Part shown: in pieces, positions 8,304 to 16,362 of the stretch | How positions within the stretch are numbered: position 1 is the first letter of the stretch | How the letters are laid out: the number at the start of each line of letters is the position of its first letter | Assembly: GCA_046348855.1 (NCBI GenBank) | Contig: JAXMDK010000017.1 | Coordinates: 1-64,000 of the forward strand | Length of the DNA stretch: 64,000 nt | Direction of reading: 5' to 3' | Source: TMP-24 sp046348855 | GTDB taxonomy: Bacteria > Pseudomonadota > Alphaproteobacteria > Rhodobacterales > Rhodobacteraceae | Program-made: the position numbers and the translations under genes | The notes under the pieces: model-generated | Seen by the model: only the letters and a program-made list of their open reading frames with translations | Told to the model about the DNA's origin: nothing | The model's database searches: none

Positions 8304-8320
8304 TTGCCGGAGGCGCGAAC

Positions 8321-9496
8321 ATGACAGGCTGGAAGACTCAGACGAAACTGGTGCATGCGGGGGTGCGGCGGAGCCAGTATGGCGAGATGTCCGAAGCGAT
8401 CTTCCTGACCCAGGGGTTCGTCTATGACACCGCCGAACAGGCCGAGGCGAGGTTCATCGAAAGCGGGCCGGACGAATTCATTTATGCCCGCTACGGCAAC
8501 CCGACCGTGCGCATGTTCGAGGACCGGATGGCCGCCATCGAGGGGACCGAGGACGCCTTTGCCACGGCCAGCGGCATGGCGGCGGTCAATGCCGCGCTGA
8601 CCTCGATGCTGAAGGCCGGGGATCGCGTCGTGGCGTCGCGGGCGCTGTTCGGGTCGTGCCTCTATGTGCTGGACGTGCTGGCCCGCTTCGGGGTCGAGGT
8701 GGCGCTGGTCGACGGCACCGACCTGGCGCAGTGGCGTGCCGCCCTGCGTGCCGGGACCAAGGCGGTCTTCCTGGAAAGCGTGTCGAACCCGACGCTCGAG
8801 GTCATCGACGTCAAATCGGTCTGCGACCTTGCCCACGCGGTCGGCGCGACCGTCATCGTCGACAACGTCTTTGCGACGCCGACCTTTTCGCGGGCCGTCG
8901 AACTGGGCGCCGACGTGGTGGTCTATTCGGCCACCAAGCATATCGACGGGTCGGGCCGCTGCCTGGGCGGGGTGGTCTGCGGCACCAAGGCCTATATCCG
9001 CAAGGTTCTGGAACCCTATTTGAAGCATACCGGCGCGGCGATGAGTCCGTTCAATGCCTGGGTGATGCTGAAGGGGCTGGAGACGCTTGACCTGCGGGTG
9101 CGCCAGCAGGCTGCCAGCGCGCTGGCGGTGGCCGAGGCGCTGTCCGGGCACGAAAAGCTGGCCAAGGTGATCTATCCGGGGCTCAAGGACCATCCCCACC
9201 ATGCCATCGCCATGGAGCAGATGGGCGCGGGTGGCACCGTGGTCACGCTGGAGCTGAAGGGCGGGCGGGACGCGGCCTTCCGGTTCCTGAACGCGCTGGA
9301 GATCGTCAAGATTTCCAACAACCTGGGCGATGCGAAGTCGATCATCACCCATCCGGCGACGACGACCCACCAGCGGCTGCCGCCCGAGCAGAAGGCGCTT
9401 CTGGGGATCACGCCGGGGCTGCTGCGGCTGTCGCTGGGGATCGAGGACCAGTCCGACATCCTGGCCGACCTGACTACGGCGTTGGCCGCCGTCTGA
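8321..9496 (+). CDS. metZ: O-succinylhomoserine sulfhydrylase
   Basis: A 391-residue PLP enzyme of the Cys/Met-metabolism fold type I family, converting O-succinyl- (or O-acetyl-) homoserine and sulfide to homocysteine. Seen motifs: YARYGNPTV (55-63), ATASGMAAV (81-89), the PLP-contacting Asp in VIVDNVFATP (D181), and the Schiff-base lysine in SATKHIDG (K206). The opening TQTKLVHAGVRRS and length fit MetZ better than cystathionine gamma-synthase. Control by the adjoining SAM-II element supports a methionine role. Acyl specificity (succinyl or acetyl) cannot be settled by eye. Confidence 0.92.
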   Translation: MTGWKTQTKLVHAGVRRSQYGEMSEAIFLTQGFVYDTAEQAEARFIESGPDEFIYARYGNPTVRMFEDRMAAIEGTEDAFATASGMAAVNAALTSMLKAGDRVVASRALFGSCLYVLDVLARFGVEVALVDGTDLAQWRAALRAGTKAVFLESVSNPTLEVIDVKSVCDLAHAVGATVIVDNVFATPTFSRAVELGADVVVYSATKHIDGSGRCLGGVVCGTKAYIRKVLEPYLKHTGAAMSPFNAWVMLKGLETLDLRVRQQAASALAVAEALSGHEKLAKVIYPGLKDHPHHAIAMEQMGAGGTVVTLELKGGRDAAFRFLNALEIVKISNNLGDAKSIITHPATTTHQRLPPEQKALLGITPGLLRLSLGIEDQSDILADLTTALAAV

Positions 9497-9603
9497 CGCG
9501 CCGGGGCGCGGCGCGGAACGGCAGGTCGGAAAAGATGAACGCCCGGGCGGGGGAAATACCGCTTGCGTCGGATCAACGTCGCTTTCGATCCGGCGCACTT
9601 CGC

Positions 9604-9616
9604 GTTACATTGCAAC
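9604..9616. promoter_or_regulatory. imperfect palindrome upstream of folE2
   Basis: GTTACATTGCAAC is a near-symmetric 13-mer (10 of 13 positions self-complementary) 53 bp before folE2. folE2 genes are often Zur-regulated, but this does not match the usual alphaproteobacterial Zur box well, so an operator role is only a suggestion. Confidence 0.2.
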
Positions 9617-9668
9617 TTGATGGCGGAGTGCCCAGATAGGGGGCGATCCGGCGCGGAGGGGGAATCGG

Positions 9669-10766
9669 ATGAACTTTGTCGGCGAGATTGACCGCGACCC
9701 GACCGGCGAGGATGCGGCCGAGGCGCTGGAGACCCTGCGCCGCTGGGCGGCGAAGGCCGACCCGACCGAGGTGGCGCGCCTTGACCCGGCGATTGCCCGG
9801 CTGCTGCCCGACCGCGCCGTCGGCAACTATCCCGACCTGTCGCGCCGCTACCCCGAGGAGTTCCACCCCGACGCGGCCTATCGGGCCTCGATGCCGGACC
9901 TGCAGAACGGCCCGTCGAGCCTGATCGTTGGCGCCCGCGCCCCGATCCAGCATGTCGGCATTTCCAACTTCCGCCTGCCGATCCGCTATCATACCCGCGA
10001 CGGCGGTGACCTGACGCTGGAAACCTCGGTCACCGGGACGGTGTCGCTGAACGAGGAACGCAAGGGCATCAACATGAGCCGCATCATGCGGTCCTTCTAT
10101 GCCCATGCCGAACGGACCTTTTCGTTCGACGTGATGGCGCGGGCGCTCGACGACTACAAGGCCGACCATGACAGCCTCGATGCGCGGCTGCAGATGCGCT
10201 TTTCCTTCCCGGCGCGGGTCGAAAGCCTGCGGTCGGGCCTGTCCGGCTGGCAATATTACGACATCGCGCTGGAACTGGCCGAAACCGATGGGGTCAGGAA
10301 GCGGATCATTCACCTGGACTATGTCTATTCCTCGACCTGCCCCTGCTCGCTGGAACTGTCGGAACATGCGCGGCAGGCGCGCGGGCAACTGGCGACGCCG
10401 CATTCGCAGCGGTCGTTCGCCCGGATTTCGGCGGTGGAGGCCGGGTGCAAGCGGCTGTGGTACGAAGACCTGATCGACCTGGCGCGGCTGGCGGTGCCGA
10501 CCGAAACCCAGGTGATGGTCAAGCGCGAGGATGAACAGGCATTCGCCGAACTGAACGCCGCCAACCCGATCTTCGTCGAGGATGCGGCGCGCAGCTTTGC
10601 CGAACGGTTGCTGGCCGAGCCGCGGGTTGGCGATTTCCGCATCGTCGCGGTGCATCAGGAAAGCCTGCACAGCCACGACGCGGTTTCGGTCCTGACCGAG
10701 GGCACGACCTTCCGCAGCGAAAGCCTGGATCCGCGCCTGTTCGCCACCCTGCACCGCAGCGCCTGA
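9669..10766 (+). CDS. folE2: GTP cyclohydrolase I, FolE2 (type IB)
   Basis: A 365-residue enzyme catalysing GTP to dihydroneopterin triphosphate, the first step of folate (and queuosine) synthesis. FolE2 is the metal-flexible, non-zinc-dependent isozyme unrelated in sequence to FolE. Family signatures are QHVGISNFRLP (94-104), SLNEERKGINMSRIMRSF (126-143) and the active-site SSTCPCSLELSEHAR (221-235) with Cys224/Cys226. ATG 9669 is preceded by GGAGGGGG about 8 nt upstream. No other folate gene is adjacent. The gene ends 9 bp before a hairpin that terminates the converging cspA. Confidence 0.95.
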   Translation: MNFVGEIDRDPTGEDAAEALETLRRWAAKADPTEVARLDPAIARLLPDRAVGNYPDLSRRYPEEFHPDAAYRASMPDLQNGPSSLIVGARAPIQHVGISNFRLPIRYHTRDGGDLTLETSVTGTVSLNEERKGINMSRIMRSFYAHAERTFSFDVMARALDDYKADHDSLDARLQMRFSFPARVESLRSGLSGWQYYDIALELAETDGVRKRIIHLDYVYSSTCPCSLELSEHARQARGQLATPHSQRSFARISAVEAGCKRLWYEDLIDLARLAVPTETQVMVKREDEQAFAELNAANPIFVEDAARSFAERLLAEPRVGDFRIVAVHQESLHSHDAVSVLTEGTTFRSESLDPRLFATLHRSA

Positions 10767-10771
10767 CGAAC

Positions 10772-10795
10772 AAAAGCGGCCCGCGTACGGGCCGC
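10772..10795 (-). terminator. intrinsic terminator of cspA (stem shared with folE2 end)
   Basis: GCGGCCCG (10776-10783), loop CGTA, CGGGCCGC (10788-10795) form a perfect 8-bp stem. On the minus strand it is followed by TTTTGTTC, so it best terminates the leftward cold-shock gene; on the plus strand there is no T-run. Confidence 0.8.
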
Positions 10796-10816
10796 CGGGT
10801 CACCCCGCGGACGGGA

Positions 10817-11023
10817 TCAGAGCAGTTTCAGGTCGCTGGCCGAAGACCGGCCGTCGCGGCCCGACTGAAGTTCGTAGGCGATCTTCTGATTGTCGTTCAG
10901 GCCCTTCAGGCCCGCACGCTCGACCGCGGAAATATGGACGAACACGTCCTTGCCGCCGTCGTCCGGGGCGATGAATCCGAAGCCCTTCGTCGTATTGAAC
11001 CATTTCACGGTGCCGGTGGCCAT
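10817..11023 (-). CDS. cold-shock domain protein
   Basis: A 68-residue CspA-type single-strand nucleic acid-binding protein that acts as an RNA chaperone. RNP1 (KGFGFI, 13-18) and RNP2 (VFVHI, 27-31) are intact within the five-strand OB fold, and the C-terminus is the alphaproteobacterial SGRDGRSSASDLKLL type. The start is ATG 11023 (M-A-T-G-T-V-K-W-F), preceded by GGGAG about 9 nt upstream; a longer in-frame start would add residues absent from the family. A 5' leader of unknown length lies upstream, as is common for csp genes. Confidence 0.93.
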   Translation of the reverse strand: MATGTVKWFNTTKGFGFIAPDDGGKDVFVHISAVERAGLKGLNDNQKIAYELQSGRDGRSSASDLKLL

Positions 11024-11194
11024 CCGTCTCACTCCCATCTTGGTCACCCCTGGCGCGATTGCCAGAGGCCGTGCAGCCAGGTCTTTCGGGTCTTCCGGCT
11101 GCCCCATGAGCAGGGAGCGGTAGGAAAGTCTGCGGTCACGCAAGTAAAGGATGCGGCATTTTGCGCAAAAATCAAGGAAATTGACACAATAGGG

Positions 11195-11755
11195 TCACGC
11201 GACAGGTCTGCGCCCGATTTTGTGCAGCGCCCGGTCAAGCGACAGCGGCCCCGCACCCATGAAGACCAGCGTGGCCAGCATGAACAGCCACAGGCTGCGC
11301 TGGTCGAGGATCAGCGCCCCTGATGCCGCGTCGAACCAGCGGCCCAGATCGTCGCCGCCGACCCCGTGGCCATAGATGTCGGTCAGGCTTTGCAGGACGA
11401 CAAAGCCGATCATGCCAAGCGCAGCCAGCCGGGTGAACAGGCCCAGCGTGACGAGCAGCGGCAGCGTGAATTCGGCCCACATGCCCAAGGTGACAATAGT
11501 GCGGGGGAGCAAGCCGATCCCGCCGGTGTCGTAGCCAAGCGCCTCGACCAGACGGGGATAGATTTGCAGATAGGCACCGTCGGTGGGGTGCAAAAAGCCC
11601 AGCAGGCCGGGGCCGATCTTGGTCAGCGCCGACGACCAGAAGTAGCACAGAAGCACCCCGGCAAACACCAGCCGCGCCAGCGTCGGCAGCGCCATGGGGG
11701 CAATGCAGGCCAGCGCGCCGGCCAGCCGGTCATAAAGCGCAAGGATCGCGGTCAT
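11195..11755 (-). CDS. DoxX-family membrane protein (bufferin operon)
   Basis: A 186-residue protein with four main membrane helices and the DoxX fold (LARLVFAGVLLCYFW, then GMWAEFTLPLLVTLGLFTRLAALG, and two more). DoxX proteins often accompany MNIO/DUF692 operons, where they may act in redox handling or export of the modified peptide; that role is inferred from context. Its start overlaps the stop of the DUF2063 gene by 4 bp (ATGA), so it is the last gene of the five-gene bufferin operon. Confidence 0.8.
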   Translation of the reverse strand: MTAILALYDRLAGALACIAPMALPTLARLVFAGVLLCYFWSSALTKIGPGLLGFLHPTDGAYLQIYPRLVEALGYDTGGIGLLPRTIVTLGMWAEFTLPLLVTLGLFTRLAALGMIGFVVLQSLTDIYGHGVGGDDLGRWFDAASGALILDQRSLWLFMLATLVFMGAGPLSLDRALHKIGRRPVA

Positions 11756-12492
11756 GGCTCATCCGTGGTTAGGTCGGTGATCGCCCCGATCTGCATAAGC
11801 AGCGACAGCGTCGCGGTCAGGTCGAAGGGGCCGGCTTCGTCCATCGCCGCGCCAACCGGGGCGCCCTTTTGCAGGGCGGCCACGAAGGCGGTGGCGCCGT
11901 GGGGCAGCAATTGCGGCTCCGGGTCGAACGCCGGCCGGGTTATCAGGATGTCCTGGGCCTGGCGCTCGGCGGGCGGTTTGCCGTCGCGCTGATGGGCGCG
12001 CCAGATCGACAGGACCGGCCAGTCGGAACGCAGGACCGCGACGGCCGGGGCAAGGCGCAGGCGGGCGGCGAGGAACGCCTCCGGCGATAGCGCCTGCAAA
12101 CGTGCGGGGTCTATGGGGTCGGTGTCGGCGGCGTGGTAGGCATGGCGCAGCGCCAGTTCCAGCCGCGCCACGTCGGGCAGGTAGCCCAGATGCTGCGCCG
12201 GGGCAAAGCCGGCCACGAAGTCGGCCATATCCTGACCATAGAACATCAACAGCGGCGAGGCCGGTGGATGCGCCCGCAAGTGCGCTATCGCCATTGCGGT
12301 GAAGAAATCCTCGCCCACCAGCGCACGGACCACCGGAAAGGACTGGCGCAGCGCCTCGGTCAGGCTGGCGGTGACATTGTTGCGGTAGATGCCGAACCGG
12401 CGGGCCGCCGGTCCGCCACCGGGTCCGGTCAGGCCCGGCGGTGCGGGTTGGCCGGGGTCGAGAAGTGCGGCGCGGAACCGGGACTGGTTCAT
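11752..12492 (-). CDS. bufC: DUF2063 protein, BufC-like partner of the MNIO enzyme
   Basis: A 246-residue protein with the DUF2063 N-terminal domain: R-F-x-I-Y-R-N-N-V near residues 32-40, then SLTEALRQSFPVVRALVGEDFF and the L-x-Y-L-P-D-V-A-R-L-E motif. In characterised MNIO systems this family recognises the precursor peptide and presents it to the iron oxidase. It overlaps the upstream bufB gene by 4 bp and the downstream doxX-like gene by 4 bp, indicating tight coupling. It is full length for the family. Confidence 0.85.
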   Translation of the reverse strand: MNQSRFRAALLDPGQPAPPGLTGPGGGPAARRFGIYRNNVTASLTEALRQSFPVVRALVGEDFFTAMAIAHLRAHPPASPLLMFYGQDMADFVAGFAPAQHLGYLPDVARLELALRHAYHAADTDPIDPARLQALSPEAFLAARLRLAPAVAVLRSDWPVLSIWRAHQRDGKPPAERQAQDILITRPAFDPEPQLLPHGATAFVAALQKGAPVGAAMDEAGPFDLTATLSLLMQIGAITDLTTDEP

Positions 12493-13343
12493 GCCAGTGT
12501 CCGGGGGAGGACTTGCGCGGCGCGGGCGGCCTCGGCGGCGAGCGTCGACCAGTCGGGCACGTCATTGTCCCATTCGATCAGCGTCGGTTTCGCCCCGCCG
12601 GCCGCGATGGCGCGGTGGTAAAGCTGCCAGACCGGATCGGCGACCTCGCGGGCGTGGCTATCGATCAGCACCGCCGCGCCGGTTTCGTCGCGGTCGGCAT
12701 CATGGCCACCCAGGTGAATCTCGCCGACCAGATGGTGTGGGAAACGGTCGATGTAGGCGGCGGGATCGGTCTGGCGGTTGGTGCAGCTGACGAAGACATT
12801 GTTGACGTCGAGAAGCAGCCCGCAGCCGGTGCGGCGGGCGATTTCGGCCAGAAAGTCGATCTCGTCCATCTGGGTCTCGGCAAAGTCGAGATAGACGGAC
12901 GGGTTCTCCAGAAGCATCCGCCGGCCGAGCCGATCCTGAACCTCGGCCACATGGGCGGCGACGCGGGCCAGCGTCGCCTGAGTATAGGGCAGGGGCAGAA
13001 GGTCGTTCAGGTAGGCGCCGTCATGGGTCGACCAGGCCAGATGTTCGGAAAAGCTGGCCGGCTGCAGCCAGTCGCACAGGTGTTTCAGCCGCGCGAGGTG
13101 CGCCGGGTCGAGCCCGCCCTCGCCGCCGATCGACAGGCCGACCCCGTGGACCGACATCGGAAAGCGTTCAGCCAGGTGGCGCAACTGCGCCAGAGGCCGG
13201 CCGCCGTCGCCCATGTAGTTCTCGGCATGGATCTCCAGCCAGGCGACCGGGTCGGCATCCTGAAGGATGGCGGAAAAATGCTGGGGCTTGTAGCCGACGC
13301 CGGGGCGGGCGGGCAGGCTGGCGCGGGATGTGGCGTCAAGCAT
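12489..13343 (-). CDS. bufB: MNIO (DUF692) multinuclear iron oxidase, BufB-like
   Basis: A 284-residue TIM-barrel-type enzyme of the DUF692/MNIO family, which uses two or three non-haem irons and O2 to modify cysteines of ribosomal peptides. Candidate metal ligands are visible in order: WLEIHAENYMG (37-45), SVHGVGLSIGG (H66), SEHLAW (E100/H101), LLENPSVYL (E146/N147), LLLDVNNVFV (D179), GEIHLGGHD (H210/H214) and LIEWDNDVP (E257/D259). The family start MLDATSR at 13343 was chosen. It sits between two bufA-like precursor genes upstream and bufC/doxX downstream, matching the bufferin class of copper-binding peptides. Confidence 0.88.
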   Translation of the reverse strand: MLDATSRASLPARPGVGYKPQHFSAILQDADPVAWLEIHAENYMGDGGRPLAQLRHLAERFPMSVHGVGLSIGGEGGLDPAHLARLKHLCDWLQPASFSEHLAWSTHDGAYLNDLLPLPYTQATLARVAAHVAEVQDRLGRRMLLENPSVYLDFAETQMDEIDFLAEIARRTGCGLLLDVNNVFVSCTNRQTDPAAYIDRFPHHLVGEIHLGGHDADRDETGAAVLIDSHAREVADPVWQLYHRAIAAGGAKPTLIEWDNDVPDWSTLAAEAARAAQVLPRTLA

Positions 13344-13411
13344 GGTCACGATCTCCGTGGCTCGGGGCGGCCGGCGATTCCCCCCAATGGGCGGGGAAAT
13401 CGCCAATGGAT

Positions 13412-13708
13412 TCAGCCTTTCGGCAGGTCGCGGTCGAGCGGGGTGAGCGAACCCACCCGGCCCTCGGGCAGCGCCATGGTGGTGCAGGTGCCGGCGGGCA
13501 CCAGCTTCCATTCGTTGCCCTGATAGTCGACCTTCGAGGTTCCGGCGCAGGTGGTGCCGGCCCCGGCGGCGCAGTCGTTCTGGCCGGCCAGGGCCACGCC
13601 GAAACATTTTTCCTTGGCGCCGTCGGCCTGCGCGGGGGCCGCGATCTGCGTGGCAAGTGCTGCGGCCAGGCTTCCGGCGACGGCGAGGGTCTTGGCGGTC
13701 TGGGACAT
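13412..13708 (-). CDS. bufA1: bufferin-type precursor peptide 2 (DUF2282)
   Basis: A 98-residue exported peptide: signal sequence (1-28, cleavage expected after A-Q-A), then a mature part with four cysteines at 35, 46, 54 and 75 in EKCFGVAL, QNDCAAGAG, TTCAGTSKVDY and GTCTTM. This four-Cys DUF2282 pattern marks bufferin-1 precursors, whose core cysteines are oxidised to heterocycles by the MNIO partner and bind copper. After the signal cleavage site it differs from its twin (13750-14046) at only four positions. AAAGGA lies about 9 nt before the ATG. bufB follows 68 bp downstream. Confidence 0.88.
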   Translation of the reverse strand: MSQTAKTLAVAGSLAAALATQIAAPAQADGAKEKCFGVALAGQNDCAAGAGTTCAGTSKVDYQGNEWKLVPAGTCTTMALPEGRVGSLTPLDRDLPKG

Positions 13709-13749
13709 CCGGGGTTCCTTTCGGGTTGGGCGCCGGGGCCGGTGGAAAT

Positions 13750-14046
13750 TCAGCCCTTCGGCAGGTCGCGATCCAGCGCGGTCAGCGAGCCCACGCGGCC
13801 GTCGGGCAGTTTCATGGTGGTGCAGGTGCCGGCGGGAACGAGTTTGAACTCATTGCCCTGATAGTCAACCTTCGAGGTCCCGGCGCAGGTGGTGCCGGCC
13901 CCGGCGGCGCAATCGTTCTGGCCGGCCAAAGCCACGCCAAAGCATTTCTCCTTGGCACCGTCGGCGGCGGCCGGCGTGGCGAGCGGGGCCGCAAGTGCCG
14001 CGGCAAGACTGGTGGCGGCGATCAGGGTCTTCATGTTGTCGGACAT
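13750..14046 (-). CDS. bufA1: bufferin-type precursor peptide 1 (DUF2282)
   Basis: The first gene of the bufferin operon encodes a 98-residue exported peptide. The start MSDNMKTL at 14046 was preferred over two upstream in-frame ATGs because AAGGA sits 7 nt before it and the product then equals its twin in length and alignment. The signal peptide ends A-A-A before D29-G30. Cysteines are at 35, 46, 54 and 75, identical to the twin, as is nearly all of the mature sequence (changes W to F, A to K, E to D and P to A). The signal peptides differ much more than the cores, suggesting an old duplication under strong selection or gene conversion of the core. Confidence 0.87.
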   Translation of the reverse strand: MSDNMKTLIAATSLAAALAAPLATPAAADGAKEKCFGVALAGQNDCAAGAGTTCAGTSKVDYQGNEFKLVPAGTCTTMKLPDGRVGSLTALDRDLPKG

Positions 14047-14249
14047 CATCTGTTCCTTCATGTTTGCGCGTCGGTTGGGTGCGACAAGGGGAAGGTAGCG
14101 GCGGCGGCCGATCGCGGGCCAGTCACGAGCCCGTGGGACACACGTGCGTGAAGGCGCGTCATTATGTCGCAGATGCTCTGTCTGGGGCCTGCCCGGCCGG
14201 GGCAGCCCGCCCGAAGCGAACTTTCCCAGCCATTCCCGATGGTTGCGCC

Positions 14250-16199
14250 CTAGCGCAGGTCCGGCGGCGCGGCCTCGGCGGACAGCGCGTCGAGCGCGGC
14301 CGACAGCGCCAATGTTTCAGTTTTGGTGTCGCCTAGGCGACGGACCGAAACAGAACGCTCCTCGACTTCCTTCATGCCGATGGCGAAGATTACCGGAACC
14401 TTGCCCACCGAATGTTCGCGGACCTTGTAGTTGATCTTTTCGTTGCGGGTGTCGGCCTCGGCGCGGATGCCGCGGGCCTTCAGCGCCTCGGTCACCTCGG
14501 TCACATAGGCGTCGGCGTCCGACACGATCGAGGCGACGACGACCTGGCGCGGGGCCAGCCAGAACGGCAGCTTGCCGGCGTAGTTCTCGATCAGGATGCC
14601 GATGAAACGCTCGAACGAGCCGAGGATGGCACGGTGCAGCATGTAGGGCCGGTGCTTGGCCCCGTCTTCGCCGACATATTCGGCATCGAGCCGGTTGGGC
14701 AGGTTCGGATCGACCTGGAAGGTGCCGCACTGCCATTTGCGCCCGATCGCGTCGGTCAGCTTGAAGTCGAGCTTCGGGCCATAGAAGGCGCCTTCGCCGG
14801 GGTCGATCTCGTAGGGCACGCCGGCGCCCTGGATCGCGGTTTCGAGCATGCCCTCGACCTTGTCCCAGGTCTCGTCCGAACCGATGCGGACCTCGGGGCG
14901 GGTCGAGAACTTGATCTCGAACCCGTCGAAGCCGAGGTCGGCGTAGACCGACGACAGAAGCCGGATGAACCCTTCGCACTCCGAACCGATCTGGTCCTCG
15001 GTGCAGAAGATGTGGGCGTCGTCCTGCACGAAGCCGCGCACGCGCATCAGCCCGTGCATCGAACCCGAGGATTCATAGCGGTGGCACGACCCGAATTCGG
15101 CCAGCCGCAGGGGCAGGTCGCGGTAGCTTTTCAGACCCTGGTTGTAGACCTGCACGTGGCAGGGGCAGTTCATCGGCTTCAGCGCATTGATGCGCTTTTC
15201 CTTGGCGCCTTCCTCGTCGACCTCGACGATGAACATGTTCTCGCGGTAGGCCTCCCAGTGGCCGGACTTTTCCCACAGGACCCGGTCTACGACCTGCGGC
15301 GTGCGGATTTCCCTGTAGCCGGCGCGGCGCAGGCGGCGGCGCATGTAGTCTTCCAGCGTGCGGTAGATCGTCCAGCCGTTCGGATGCCAGAAGACCATGC
15401 CGGGAGCTTCTTCCTGCAGGTGGAACAGCTCCATTTCCTTGCCGAGCTTGCGGTGGTCGCGCTTGGCGGCCTCCTCGAGCATGGTCAGATGGGCCTTCAG
15501 ATCCTCGCGGTTCTTGAAAGCGACGCCGTAGATGCGCTGGAGCTGCTTGTTGCGGTGATCGCCGCGCCAATAGGCGCCGGCGACCGACATCAGCTTGAAG
15601 GCGTCGGCGGGAAGCTGGCCGGTATGCTGGAAATGCGGGCCGCGGCACAGGTCCTGCCAGTCGCCGTGCCAGTACATGCGGATCGGCTGGCCGTCGTCGG
15701 GGATCGCCTCGACCAGCTCGACCTTGAAGGGCTCGCCCTTCGCCTTGTAGTAGGCGATGGCGTCGGCGCGCGACCAGACTTCGGTGCGGACCGGGTCGCG
15801 GGCGGCGATGATCGCCTTCATTTCCTTTTCGATCGCGCCGAGGTCTTCGGGCGTGAAGGGTGCCTCGCGGTCGAAGTCATAATACCAGCCGTTTTCGATC
15901 ACCGGGCCGATGGTGACCTTGACCTCGGGCCACAGCGTCTGGACGGCGCGGGCCATGACATGGGCGAGGTCGTGGCGGATGAGTTCGAGCGCCTGGGCCT
16001 CGTCCTTCATTGTGTGGATGGCGATGGTGCCGTCGGCTTCGATCGGCCATTGCAGATCGTAGTGGCGTCCGTTGATGCTGGCCGAGATCGCCGCCTTGCC
16101 CAGCGACGGCGCGATGGCCGACGCTACTTCGGCCGGCGTCACGCCACGGGCGAACACGCGCTGATTGCCATCGGGAAATGTCAGGGAAATATGGCTCAC
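14250..16199 (-). CDS. thrS: threonyl-tRNA synthetase
   Basis: A 649-residue class II aminoacyl-tRNA synthetase. Order: N-terminal TGS domain (ISLTFPDGNQRVFARG), editing domain with HDLAHVMARA, catalytic core with the zinc ligands in MNCPCHVQVYNQG and later H residues, FGSCHRYE and MHGLMRVRGFVQDDAHIFC (motif 2 region), and a C-terminal anticodon-binding domain (VVVASIVSDADAYV). The start is GTG 16199 (V-S-H-I-S-L-T-F); upstream in-frame codons give a Pro/Arg-rich tail not found in the family. A tRNA-Thr lies 17 kb away in the same window. It appears intact. Confidence 0.97.
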   Translation of the reverse strand: MSHISLTFPDGNQRVFARGVTPAEVASAIAPSLGKAAISASINGRHYDLQWPIEADGTIAIHTMKDEAQALELIRHDLAHVMARAVQTLWPEVKVTIGPVIENGWYYDFDREAPFTPEDLGAIEKEMKAIIAARDPVRTEVWSRADAIAYYKAKGEPFKVELVEAIPDDGQPIRMYWHGDWQDLCRGPHFQHTGQLPADAFKLMSVAGAYWRGDHRNKQLQRIYGVAFKNREDLKAHLTMLEEAAKRDHRKLGKEMELFHLQEEAPGMVFWHPNGWTIYRTLEDYMRRRLRRAGYREIRTPQVVDRVLWEKSGHWEAYRENMFIVEVDEEGAKEKRINALKPMNCPCHVQVYNQGLKSYRDLPLRLAEFGSCHRYESSGSMHGLMRVRGFVQDDAHIFCTEDQIGSECEGFIRLLSSVYADLGFDGFEIKFSTRPEVRIGSDETWDKVEGMLETAIQGAGVPYEIDPGEGAFYGPKLDFKLTDAIGRKWQCGTFQVDPNLPNRLDAEYVGEDGAKHRPYMLHRAILGSFERFIGILIENYAGKLPFWLAPRQVVVASIVSDADAYVTEVTEALKARGIRAEADTRNEKINYKVREHSVGKVPVIFAIGMKEVEERSVSVRRLGDTKTETLALSAALDALSAEAAPPDLR

Positions 16200-16291
16200 G
16201 GCCCTTCTCCTCGTCGGTTTGGCGCCCACGGAACGCCCGGTTGCGGGTATGGTCCGGGTGTCATCGCGGGTTTGGCGGGGGAAGTCAACAG

Positions 16292-16335
16292 CCGGGGGTT
16301 CCACCCCCGGACCCCCGGGAGTATTGGGGGCAAGG
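16292..16335. repeat. dispersed hairpin element, copy D
   Basis: CCGGGGGT/ACCCCCGG hairpin (16292-16299 and 16303-16310, loop TCC) is followed by ACCCCCGGGAGTATTGGGGG and CAAGG. It resembles copies A and B in layout (hairpin, C-run, GGGAGTATT in place of GGGATATTT). It fills most of the gap between the divergent thrS and hydrolase genes. Confidence 0.5.
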
Positions 16336-16362
16336 AAAAAGCCAGCCGTTGGGGAGAGCGCC

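Noticed and set aside
7127..9598. Long minus-strand open frame opposite yciB and metZ.
   Set aside because: Antisense to clear genes with His/Arg/Gln-rich low-complexity translation and no domain.
9604..9616. Zur box for folE2.
   Set aside because: The palindrome is short and does not match the usual alphaproteobacterial Zur consensus; kept only as a low-confidence palindrome.
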